21,063 nt of DNA from a bacterium (GTDB lineage: Bacteria > Ratteibacteria > UBA8468). Location: contig DAOWFY010000019.1 of assembly GCA_030637775.1 (NCBI GenBank), positions 1 through 21,063 of the forward strand. The letters run 5' to 3'. The notes beneath the pieces are model-generated. The model ran no database searches. It was not told where the DNA came from and saw only the letters and a list, made by a program, of their open reading frames with translations. This document shows, piece after piece, positions 7,343-13,879 of this stretch. Each line of letters begins with the position of its first letter. Within the stretch, counting starts at the first letter, position 1. The position numbers and the translations under genes are program-made.

Positions 7343-7594
7343 AATAACATAATATCTTAAAATAGTAATTTTGTCAAACTTCTATAATTGTGTCGGTTTA
7401 CTCCTTGAAGTTGATATGACCACCATTGCTCTCCTTCGGCTTGCGACACAATGGCGAGTGATTAAGCAAGAGTATCAAGGATGTATCGCAATTTTGCCTT
7501 TGCTATATTGGGTTAATTTTAGGGGTGATTTTAGGTATTTTATGGGGTTATTTTAGGTTATTATTTCGCTATTGGACAAATCATGATTATATCT
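7343..7594. other. Gene-poor stretch upstream of the AbrB/RelE pair
   Basis: About 250 bp with no convincing gene. It contains a 9-bp inverted repeat (ATTGTGTCG at 7387-7395 and CGACACAAT at 7444-7452) and an AT-rich patch where ATTTTA recurs four times (7516, 7528, 7537, 7550) beside GGGG or GG. A 61-codon plus-strand frame here shows no recognisable domain. The promoter of the toxin-antitoxin pair is probably near 7350-7370 but was not resolved. Confidence 0.5.
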
Positions 7595-7708
7595 TCAAAC
7601 ATTACTTGCTTGTGGTCCTTTTTCACCCTGGGTGATCTCAAACTCTACCTCATCACCTTCTTGTAAGATCTTGAAGCCTTCTCCTTTGATAGAAGTATGA
7701 TGTACAAA
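7595..7708 (-). pseudogene. C-terminal fragment of a cold-shock (CspA-like) protein
   Basis: Thirty-seven codons ending in TGA (7597-7595) translate to the back half of a cold-shock domain: [37 protein letters not shown]. The FVHH motif is RNP-2 and the ending matches the usual csp ending. The N-terminal half with RNP-1 is missing, and directly in front of FVHH, in the same frame, stands the TAA stop of the ORF6N remnant. So a recombination or deletion joined the end of one gene to the tail of another. It is almost certainly not functional. Confidence 0.85.
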
Positions 7709-8108
7709 TTAGTCATTGTCTGAATGAAAACCTATCTGCCTTTTGGTTGTTGTTGGTGGTTCTAATAATTTTCTTATGGCTTCAAAAACAATTCTAAATT
7801 GCTGGTCGTATTTCTTCTCCATCGCCTCGATCTTTCTTTTTAGGTCTTTATGAGTTAATAGCATTTGTCTTAATTTGGTAAATGTCCTCATAATCTGGAT
7901 ATTGACCAGTATAGCGCGCGCTATTAAGAACACTTGAAAACATGGCAACGCCTTGTTCTGTGAAGGCATATGGAAGATACTTAGCGTATTGCCCTCTCTT
8001 TAAGCTTCCAAATTGGAATCTTAAAGAATCTGCTTCGTTTATGGATTTCTTCTTTTGTTTCATAAATCCGCTCTCTCCTTGATTAGGTATCGCAAAATGC
8101 GATACCAA
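7709..8108 (-). pseudogene. Frameshifted, N-truncated ORF6N-domain gene
   Basis: Two frames together rebuild the C-terminal part of an ORF6N (phage-type DNA-binding) protein. The first (8108 downward) gives [33 protein letters not shown]; the second (to 7709) continues [20 protein letters not shown], a lysine-rich coiled coil, [10 protein letters not shown] and [10 protein letters not shown]. The switch falls in the GCGCGCGC run at 7914-7921; restoring two bases (to read NSERAI) would rejoin the frames, so a 2-bp deletion in a dinucleotide repeat is likely. The ORF6N N-terminus is missing, and the 5' part contains a 9-bp stem hairpin (8086-8106, GGTATCGCA/TGCGATACC). Such genes come from phages and mobile islands. 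Confidence 0.8.
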
Positions 8109-8155
8109 GATTTCTGCAAAAGAGAAGAAGGAGCTGGTGACAAAATGCCATCAGT

Positions 8156-9364
8156 TTAGAGACTTTTCAGAGATTTGTCCAAAATACTAATTGCCTGGTC
8201 AATCTCTTTTTTCTTAACAATCAGGGGGGGCATAATGCGAAGAACCTTCTCCTGGGTGCAATTAATTAAAAGACCTTTTTTTAAAGCCTTCTCTACAATT
8301 TTTTGGCCAGGTATTTTTAGCTCTACGCCAAGCATCAGCCCCATTCCTCTAATCTCTTTAATAAAAGGATATTTTCTCTTTAAATTCTCTAATTTTTTTT
8401 CAAGGTATTTACCCATCTTTTTGGTATTCCTTAGTAGATGCTCCCTTTCTATCGTTTCCAATACAGCCAGAGCAGCAGAGCAGGCAAGAGGACTACCGCC
8501 AAAGGTAGAGGCATGCGTTCCCGGTACCATTAAATCGGCAATTTCCTTTTTCGCGATCAGGGCGCCGATGGGAAATCCTCCTCCTAAGCTCTTTGCCAAA
8601 GTCATCACGTCCGGGACCACCCCAAAATTTTGATAACAGAAAAACTTTCCGGTCCTGCCCATACCGGTCTGCACTTCGTCAAAGATAAGAAGAATCTTCT
8701 TTCTATCACAGAGTCTTCTTAAAGAGAGGAGATAATCCCTTTTAGCAATATTAATTCCACCTTCTCCTTGAATCGGCTCTAAGAATATTGCCACCGTTTT
8801 TTTGGTGATTGCATTTTGAACAGCCTTTAAGTTATTGAAGGGAACTATTTTAAACCCTTCGGGCAATGGTGCAAAACCTTCCTTTACCTTTTTTTGACCG
8901 GTTAGGGTTAGGGTGGCAAGCGTTCGACCATGAAAGGAATTTTCCATCGAGATAATCTCATAGCGATGACTCTTTCTTCCATCCCGTCCACTGGACGGGA
9001 GCCCTCCATAAAGCCTGGCCAATTTTATTGCGGCCTCATTTGCCTCAGTTCCCGAATTACAGAAGAAACATTTTCCCCCAAAGGAAATGCGAGACAATCT
9101 TTCTGCCAATTTCCCCTGGAGCCGATTATAGTAATTGTTGGGGATATGCAAGATGATTTTGCTTTGCTTTTTGATTGCGGCCACAACTTCTGGAGGAGCA
9201 TGTCCCAAACCGCTTACCGCCCATCCCGGGAAAAAGTCAAGATATTTCTTTCCCTTAATATCCCAAACATTTGCTCCCTTACCCCTTGCCATTACCAATG
9301 GATATTGTTTATAGCATGGGATAACAAACTTCCGATAAAGTTGAATAACTCCTTTTGAGCTCAT
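8156..9364 (-). CDS. argD: Acetylornithine aminotransferase
   Basis: PLP-dependent class III aminotransferase of 402 residues that converts N-acetylglutamate semialdehyde to N-acetylornithine in arginine synthesis (often also acting in lysine synthesis). Landmarks: NSGTEANEAAIKLAR (103-117), ENSFHGRTL (141-149), EPIQGEGG (196-203), IFDEVQTGMGRTGKFF (227-242; D229 contacts the PLP ring) and the Schiff-base lysine K258 in TLAKSLGGGFPIGA. Residues 121-131 (GLPSSGRDGRK) are an insertion compared with usual sequences and are encoded by a palindrome. It overlaps argB by 4 nt (ATGA). Confidence 0.95.
   Translation of the reverse strand: MSSKGVIQLYRKFVIPCYKQYPLVMARGKGANVWDIKGKKYLDFFPGWAVSGLGHAPPEVVAAIKKQSKIILHIPNNYYNRLQGKLAERLSRISFGGKCFFCNSGTEANEAAIKLARLYGGLPSSGRDGRKSHRYEIISMENSFHGRTLATLTLTGQKKVKEGFAPLPEGFKIVPFNNLKAVQNAITKKTVAIFLEPIQGEGGINIAKRDYLLSLRRLCDRKKILLIFDEVQTGMGRTGKFFCYQNFGVVPDVMTLAKSLGGGFPIGALIAKKEIADLMVPGTHASTFGGSPLACSAALAVLETIEREHLLRNTKKMGKYLEKKLENLKRKYPFIKEIRGMGLMLGVELKIPGQKIVEKALKKGLLINCTQEKVLRIMPPLIVKKKEIDQAISILDKSLKSL
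8983..8999. repeat. Palindrome inside argD encoding a loop insertion
   Basis: CCCGTCC (8983-8989) and GGACGGG (8993-8999) form a perfect hairpin with a 3-nt loop within the argD reading frame. It encodes part of the extra GLPSSGRDGR stretch between LARLYG and RYEII, where family members normally have only a few residues. This suggests that a short palindromic repeat landed in frame in a surface loop. Confidence 0.55.
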
Positions 9365-10233
9365 TCCTTTTTATTCCTTTCCAACACAATCTCTGTGCCA
9401 ATACCTTTATCGGTAAAGATCTCTAAAAGAAGACTGTGGGAAAGTCGACCATTAACAATATGCACCTTATTCACGCCGGATCCCAGGCTCCTCAAGCCTG
9501 CTTTTACCTTGGGAAGCATTCCTTCCGAAATTACCCTCTCCTCAATTAAGGCCTCTGCCTCTTCCTTAATTAGCATAGGGATTAAGGTCTCTGTATCCTC
9601 TGGATTACGCATTATCCCCTTAACACTGGTAATGAAAGCAAGTTTTTCTGCTCTTATATCCGAGGCAATTTCAGAGGCAGCCGTATCGGCATTAAGATTA
9701 TAGAGTTTTTTATCCTTCCCTAAACCTAATGGCGGAATTACCGGAATAAAACCCTGGTTCAATAGTTCTTCTAAAAGCTCTCTTTTAACCTGGACAATTT
9801 CACCCACAAAACCGAGGTCAAACCCTTTAGAGAAGGCCTTTTTTACCTTAAAGAGTTCGTCCTCAGGTAGAATACCTTTCGCTCTTCCTCCCAATTTTTT
9901 AATCTGCTCAACAAGATTGTTATTAACCTCAAGCAATACTTCTTTCACGATCTTAATCGCCTCCTCATCGGTTATCCTTAAGCCATCTATAAATTTAGTT
10001 TCCTTTCCTTCTGCAGCCAGCCTTTCCGTGATAAAACGCCCTCCCCCATGAATGATCAGCGGTTTCATTCCTACCGAGGACATAAAGATGATATCCAAAA
10101 GAATGGATTTAACTGTGGTTTCGTTTTCCATTAGATTGCCACTGTACTTGATTACCACTGTGCTACCCTTAAACCTTTGAATGTAGGGGAGGGCCTCGAT
10201 CAGGATATCTGCCTTCTTAATAATTTCTTCCAT
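9361..10233 (-). CDS. argB: Acetylglutamate kinase
   Basis: Amino-acid-kinase family enzyme (290 residues) phosphorylating N-acetylglutamate, the second step of arginine synthesis. Features: N-terminal helix plus ALPYIQRF (14-21), as in arginine-inhibited enzymes; VIKYSGN (27-33, K29); IIHGGG (60-65); NLNADTAASEIA; SEGMLPKVKAG; and LLLEIFTDKGIGTEIV near the end. Deviations from the usual text are YSGN instead of YGGN, HGGGR instead of HGGGP, and a changed segment LPEDE where GKD or similar is common. The rest of the fold is well kept, so activity is likely. It overlaps argD, and purC lies 39 nt upstream; the three appear to be cotranscribed. Confidence 0.93.
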   Translation of the reverse strand: MEEIIKKADILIEALPYIQRFKGSTVVIKYSGNLMENETTVKSILLDIIFMSSVGMKPLIIHGGGRFITERLAAEGKETKFIDGLRITDEEAIKIVKEVLLEVNNNLVEQIKKLGGRAKGILPEDELFKVKKAFSKGFDLGFVGEIVQVKRELLEELLNQGFIPVIPPLGLGKDKKLYNLNADTAASEIASDIRAEKLAFITSVKGIMRNPEDTETLIPMLIKEEAEALIEERVISEGMLPKVKAGLRSLGSGVNKVHIVNGRLSHSLLLEIFTDKGIGTEIVLERNKKE

Positions 10234-10272
10234 AATGTTGCCTATTTTACTCCATTCTGGAAAATCAGTAAA

Positions 10273-11151
10273 TCATCCCCGGATTAATCTTCTCTTTATC
10301 TCTTCGTACTTCTCTCTTGTTTTTCTCACAATCTCCTCCGGTAGCCGAGGGGGTGGTGGTTTTCTATCCCATTTTATTTTTATTAAATAATCCCGGACGA
10401 ACTGCTTATCCAAACTCTCCGGGGAAATTCCTACCCGATATTTATCCTCTTCCCAGAACCGTGAGGAATCCGGGGTAAGAAGTTCATCAATAAGGGTTAA
10501 TTGATCATCAACAAGGCCAAACTCAAATTTGGTATCGGCAATAATAATGCCCCTTTCCAAAGCATACTTGGCTGCTTTTTCATAGAGGGAAAGGGAGGTC
10601 TCCTCCAGCCGATGAGCTAACGCTGCCCCCACCCTTCTTACCAATTCCTTTTGGTCGATATTCTGGTCATGCCCGCTTTCCTCCTTTGTCGCCGGAGTAA
10701 AGATAGGGGAAGGCAATCTCTCCGATTGCTTCAATCCTGCCGGCAGCTTAATCCCGCAAATTGAGCCCTTTTCCTGATATTCCTTCCAAGAACTACCAGC
10801 AAAATAGCCACGGACAACACATTCAATCTTAATCTTTTTTGCTTTTTTGACAATCATTATTCTATCACTTAGAAGTTTTTGAAAGGAAGAAAGAGATTCC
10901 GGAAGGTCCCTGGTCTCTGCCGAAAGGAGATGATTGGGGATAATCTCTTTGGTATAGTCAAACCAGAAAACGGAAATTTGCGTCAGAACCTTCCCTTTAT
11001 CCGGAATTGCTGTAGGAAGGGTACAGTCAAAGGCAGAGATGCGGTCGGTGGCCACCATCAGGAGCCTATCCCCCAAATCATAAAGTTCTCTTACCTTCCC
11101 CGAGTAAAAAAGAGGTAAGGGCAATTTTAATTTAACTAAGGGTTTGTTCAT
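10273..11151 (-). CDS. purC: Phosphoribosylaminoimidazole-succinocarboxamide synthase
   Basis: SAICAR synthetase, ATP-dependent condensation of CAIR with aspartate in purine synthesis. The 292-residue length matches the longer form of the family. Motifs: YSGKVRELYDLGD (16-28), VATDRISAFDCTLP (33-46), PDKGKVLTQIS (50-60), the ECVVRGYFAGSSWKEY region, SGHDQNI, and IIADTKFEFG followed by LIDELLTPDSSRFW. The start ATG is only 2 nt after the stop of a RelE-like toxin, so purC must be transcribed through the toxin-antitoxin pair or from a promoter inside it. No strong ribosome site is visible. Confidence 0.95.
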   Translation of the reverse strand: MNKPLVKLKLPLPLFYSGKVRELYDLGDRLLMVATDRISAFDCTLPTAIPDKGKVLTQISVFWFDYTKEIIPNHLLSAETRDLPESLSSFQKLLSDRIMIVKKAKKIKIECVVRGYFAGSSWKEYQEKGSICGIKLPAGLKQSERLPSPIFTPATKEESGHDQNIDQKELVRRVGAALAHRLEETSLSLYEKAAKYALERGIIIADTKFEFGLVDDQLTLIDELLTPDSSRFWEEDKYRVGISPESLDKQFVRDYLIKIKWDRKPPPPRLPEEIVRKTREKYEEIKRRLIRG

Positions 11152-11153
11152 CT

Positions 11154-11447
11154 TTAGAGTTTCTTCAATCTAAAAAACAGTTCTTCGTAGACTCTTGCAT
11201 CCCGGCGAATACCTATCTTGATTACCAAAACCAAAATCTTATTCTTTATAATTCTGTAGATGACGCGAAAATCTCCTACAGACAATCTCCAATAGCCTTT
11301 GAATTCACCGCGCAGTGGTTTTCCATAGGATTCCGGGTCCAGGGAAAGTTTTTTTCTTATTGTTCTGAGAATGTAGAGCTGCTCAGAGAAATCAATTTTC
11401 TTGAAATCTTCCTCTATTACCAAACGGTGAATTTTGACGTGCCACAT
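11154..11447 (-). CDS. RelE-family toxin
   Basis: A 97-residue RelE/StbE-type toxin: KIDFSEQLYILRTIRKKLSLDP helices, then the hallmark strands KPLRGEFKGYWRLSVGDFRVIYRI and the basic ending VLVIKIGIRRDARVYEEL. Such proteins cut ribosome-bound mRNA; the arginines in WRLSVGDFRV and the final IRRDARVY are the usual active and binding positions. The start ATG overlaps the antitoxin stop by 1 nt (TAATG), showing coupled translation. Confidence 0.92.
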   Translation of the reverse strand: MWHVKIHRLVIEEDFKKIDFSEQLYILRTIRKKLSLDPESYGKPLRGEFKGYWRLSVGDFRVIYRIIKNKILVLVIKIGIRRDARVYEELFFRLKKL

Positions 11448-11731
11448 TATTTAGCCTTAATTTTCCTCTCTACTTTCTGGACATTTAAGTAATCGGTAGG
11501 TTTGGAATGAGATTCCCTCTCTTTGGCTAAATATCCCAGTGCAACATCCTCTAAGATATCCAAAATCTCCTCTATCTCATCATATTTCTTTATCGCCAAA
11601 AGCACTGCTACCGGTTTATTCCGCTTTCCAATTAAGACCTTATGCTTTCTTGCTTCCTCCAATATTTTGTCAATATTGGTTCTTAATTCAGAAACACCAA
11701 CCAACGTAGTATCCTCTTTTACAGTAATCAT
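11447..11731 (-). CDS. Phd/YefM-type antitoxin
   Basis: A 94-residue antitoxin. The N-terminal Phd/YefM fold is seen in TTLVGVSELRTNIDKILEEARKHKVLIGKRNKPVAVLLAIKKYDEIEEILDILED, followed by an acidic-to-basic tail that would bind the toxin. ATG 11731 is chosen over a longer frame starting at 11770 because GGAGGTGA lies 6 nt before it and the family begins at this point. The pair likely represses itself; a repeat with inverted halves sits 21-60 bp upstream. Confidence 0.9.
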   Translation of the reverse strand: MITVKEDTTLVGVSELRTNIDKILEEARKHKVLIGKRNKPVAVLLAIKKYDEIEEILDILEDVALGYLAKERESHSKPTDYLNVQKVERKIKAK

Positions 11732-11751
11732 CTTTGTTTCACCTCCAGAGT

Positions 11752-11791
11752 AAATTACGCTACTATACAATATACTATCTTTAGTAGTAAT
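11752..11791. repeat. Dispersed 40-bp repeat, copy A
   Basis: AAATTACGCTACT (11752-11764) and ACTATCTTTAGTAGTAAT (11774-11791) match 12 of 13 and 16 of 18 bases of the two halves at 18220-18260, with 9 versus 10 unlike bases between them. The ends of the unit are roughly inverted (GCTACT...AGTAGT). Just beyond, AATTACG (11753-11759) and CGTAATT (11795-11801) form an exact inverted repeat. It lies directly upstream of the Phd gene, so it may serve as operator or promoter material. Confidence 0.6.
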
Positions 11792-11843
11792 ATACGTAAT
11801 TAGTCTTTCAGATTAAGCATGTAGTAACTATATCACGCTATCA

Positions 11844-11954
11844 TTAAATTGTCAAATAAATATTATATTCAATAAACAATTCAATCGTCTTGTATAAAGT
11901 TTCAAACTCATAGATAGCTCCTTCGTCTATTCCAATCTTCGGTACTTTGGTCTG
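11844..11954 (-). other. Open 36-codon stretch, possible gene remnant
   Basis: Between the methyltransferase-like gene and the antitoxin lies about 230 bp of AT-rich DNA. On the minus strand 36 codons are open between two stops and read like protein (VPKIGIDEGAIYEFETLYK, then TIELFIEYN) but there is no start codon and no recognised family. It may be the tail of a deleted gene. Nothing else was found in the stretch except the repeat at 11752-11801. Confidence 0.25.
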
Positions 11955-11961
11955 TTAATAT

Positions 11962-12489
11962 CTACTTCTTTCTATAAAGCCGTGGTAGAAACATCGGAAC
12001 TTCATTCATATATTCTTCATATTGAGAACCAAGTTTATCAATTAATAACTTTTCTTCATATCGTGAAATAAAGTAATAAAACAGAATGATGATGATCCAT
12101 ATAAAGAATGAAATAATGGATAAAGAAATAATGATGAATCCAAAATACAATAATATGGAACCCAAATAGATTGGATGGCGTACAATTGAAAATACGCCAG
12201 ATTTTATAACAACTAACTCCTCTCTTTGTTTACCAAAAACATCTTTAAGACCAGATCGAGCTAAAAAACACGAAAGAATAAAGAAAGGTAGTGAGAAAAG
12301 TATCCTAAGATAAAACGGAAAAAGTTGTGCCAAGAACATTGAGAAATGTAGGGTGAACTTATCAACTAGCAAACCCGTAAGAAAAAGGATAAATAGTATT
12401 ATCTGTCCTATGTCACTTAGCAAATGTTCTCCAGCAAGATCTTTTCGATGTTCATATACTTTCCGCTTATAACCTTTTCTCTCATCCAT
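11962..12489 (-). CDS. Isoprenylcysteine/phospholipid methyltransferase-like membrane protein
   Basis: A 175-residue integral membrane protein with four or five hydrophobic helices (about 24-44, 52-76, 107-122, 123-142). The conserved C-terminal core of the ICMT/PEMT family is present: GVFSIVRHPIYLG (98-110, with RHP at 104-106), then YEEKLLIDKLGSQYEEYMNEVPMFLP (144-169). Members use S-adenosylmethionine to methylate lipid or membrane-associated substrates; the substrate here is unknown. The gene is AT-rich and flanked by gene-poor DNA and a toxin-antitoxin pair, which hints at acquisition by transfer. A GAGGTGG ribosome site precedes the ATG. Confidence 0.85.
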   Translation of the reverse strand: MDERKGYKRKVYEHRKDLAGEHLLSDIGQIILFILFLTGLLVDKFTLHFSMFLAQLFPFYLRILFSLPFFILSCFLARSGLKDVFGKQREELVVIKSGVFSIVRHPIYLGSILLYFGFIIISLSIISFFIWIIIILFYYFISRYEEKLLIDKLGSQYEEYMNEVPMFLPRLYRKK

Positions 12490-12583
12490 TATCTACCACC
12501 TCGATAAAGAACATTTTTGCGGCATTTCGCATAACAGTTCATAACCGAATTACTTCGTTTATGCACAACTCTGGGTGAAGCTT

Positions 12584-12952
12584 TTAAAAGTAGGAGGCGG
12601 CTGTTGTCTCACTCTCCCAGACAGTAACCTTAGCCACCTTAATTTTTTTATTTTTAGCGAATAAATTCGTTAGTTTCTGATAAAGATAATAAGCGATATT
12701 TTCGGAGGTCGGGCTAATCTTTTTAAAGGAAGGGATTTCATTTAAGTACTGATGGTCAAGAGGTTTGACTACTTCTTCTAATTTTTCTTTTATCTCCTTA
12801 AAGTCCAGTAAAATTCCTGTTCTTTTCAATTTGCTTCCCGATAAGAAAAGCTGAATCTTCCAATTATGGCCATGCAGTCTCTCGCATTTCTTGTTGGCTG
12901 TTTTAAGTCTATGGGCTGCAGAAAAGGTGCTCTCTACCATCAATTCAAACAT
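12584..12952 (-). CDS. queD: 6-pyruvoyl-tetrahydropterin synthase / QueD family
   Basis: Zinc enzyme of 122 residues that in most bacteria makes 6-carboxytetrahydropterin for queuosine and other 7-deazaguanines. Zinc ligands H14 (FSAAHRL), H27 and H29 (CERLHGHNW), the catalytic cysteine C23, LDHQYLN (65-71; D66, H67) for the charge relay, PTSENIA, and VWESETTAASYF at the end with the pterin-binding glutamate are all visible. The C-x3-HGH spacing is the QueD type. No other queuosine gene is in the window, so folate or biopterin roles cannot be excluded. It follows murI after a 78-nt gap filled by hairpins. Confidence 0.9.
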   Translation of the reverse strand: MFELMVESTFSAAHRLKTANKKCERLHGHNWKIQLFLSGSKLKRTGILLDFKEIKEKLEEVVKPLDHQYLNEIPSFKKISPTSENIAYYLYQKLTNLFAKNKKIKVAKVTVWESETTAASYF

Positions 12953-12964
12953 TTTCCGTAGTTA

Positions 12965-13028
12965 TCGAGCTTGCTCGACTATAATGCAAAGCAAGCTTTG
13001 CTACTCCATAATGCCAACCAAGGTTGGC
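12965..13028. repeat. Array of three short hairpins between murI and queD
   Basis: Three perfect palindromic stems follow each other: TCGAGC-TT-GCTCGA (12965-12978), GCAAAGC-AA-GCTTTGC (12986-13001) and GCCAACC-AA-GGTTGGC (13013-13028). All have a two-base loop and different stem sequences; on the minus strand the units share a GTAG or GT entry, and two share an ATTAT exit. The murI stop codon TAG is part of the first entry. None is followed by a T-run, so they are not ordinary terminators. Confidence 0.65.
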
Positions 13029-13030
13029 CA

Positions 13031-13879
13031 CTACAGATGAACTATCTCAGCGATAAAGCTCCTTCCTAAAAATTGCTGGGAAATTTTTCTAAAATTTGGC
13101 ACCTCATCGCTGAAGAAAAACTGATGCCTTGGGGAAGTAGTCGGTCTCCGCAAAACTTTTCTCTTCTCCAAAAATCTTTTGCTCTTACTGAGCACCTCTT
13201 CGGCAGAATCAACAAGGGATACCTTTTCTCCCATCTCCTTTCTAATTACCCTCTTCAGGAGGGGATAATGGGTGCAGCCCAAGATTAAGGTATCAATGCC
13301 CTTCTTTTTTAATTTTTTAAGATAGAAATGAGCGATCCTCTCGGCAACCTTATCCTTCAGCCAATTTTCCTCCACCAGAGGAACAAATAAGGGGCAGGCC
13401 TGGACAAGAACAGAGATTTCAGGGCGATGCCGATGAATCAGCCTGGGATAGGCTTTACTCCTTATCGTAGCCGCTGTTCCAATAACGCCAATCCTATAAT
13501 TTCTCGTAATCTTTAGAGCTCTTATGACGGCGGGTTCCAAAACTCCAATGATGGGAAGGTCGGTCTTTCCTTGAAGGACGGGAAGGGCGAGGGCAGAGAT
13601 GGTATTACAGGCAACAACAATTAGTTTAGGATTGAATTGAAGGAGAAAATGAATATCTTCAAGACCAAATCTAATTACCGTGGCCTTGCTCTTTGAGCCA
13701 TAAGGAACTCGGGCAGTATCTCCAAAATAGACAATCCTTTCCTCTGGCAAAGAGGATAGAAACTGTCTGACAACGGTAAGTCCCCCAATGCCGGAGTCAA
13801 AAATTCCAATTGGTCTATCCCTCTTGGAAATAACGGATGATTGCTTTATAAAGTGTTTCGGCAATAACCTGCCTGACAT
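13031..13879 (-). CDS. murI: Glutamate racemase
   Basis: Makes D-glutamate for peptidoglycan. The two catalytic cysteines are in VVACNTISA (C91) and LILGCTHYPLL (C202), the N-terminal GIFDSGIGGLTVV (25-37) and YFGDTARVPYG (51-61) motifs are complete, and GTAATIRS is present. With the ATG at 13879 the protein has 282 residues and overlaps the amidase gene by 65 nt. That start has AAGGGA about 8 nt ahead; a TTG at 13864 is possible, and family members often begin just before RPIGIF, where no canonical start exists in this frame. Pairing with the amidase places it in cell-wall metabolism. Confidence 0.94.
   Translation of the reverse strand: MSGRLLPKHFIKQSSVISKRDRPIGIFDSGIGGLTVVRQFLSSLPEERIVYFGDTARVPYGSKSKATVIRFGLEDIHFLLQFNPKLIVVACNTISALALPVLQGKTDLPIIGVLEPAVIRALKITRNYRIGVIGTAATIRSKAYPRLIHRHRPEISVLVQACPLFVPLVEENWLKDKVAERIAHFYLKKLKKKGIDTLILGCTHYPLLKRVIRKEMGEKVSLVDSAEEVLSKSKRFLEKRKVLRRPTTSPRHQFFFSDEVPNFRKISQQFLGRSFIAEIVHL

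Noticed and set aside
7371-7556. 61-codon plus-strand frame in the gap
   Set aside because: No recognisable family, no ribosome site, and its end is made of the ATTTTA repeat patch.
8175-9703. Plus-strand frames of 102 to 152 codons across argD and argB
   Set aside because: Antisense shadows of strongly conserved enzymes.
12529-12564. GCATAAC...GTTTATGC inverted pair upstream of the queD 3' end, considered as an integron attC site
   Set aside because: The core does not fit GTTRRRY/RYYYAAC, the arms are imperfect, and no integrase or cassette array is present.
12961-13033. Hairpin array considered as a CRISPR array
   Set aside because: The units have different palindromic stems and no constant repeat with unique spacers of regular length.
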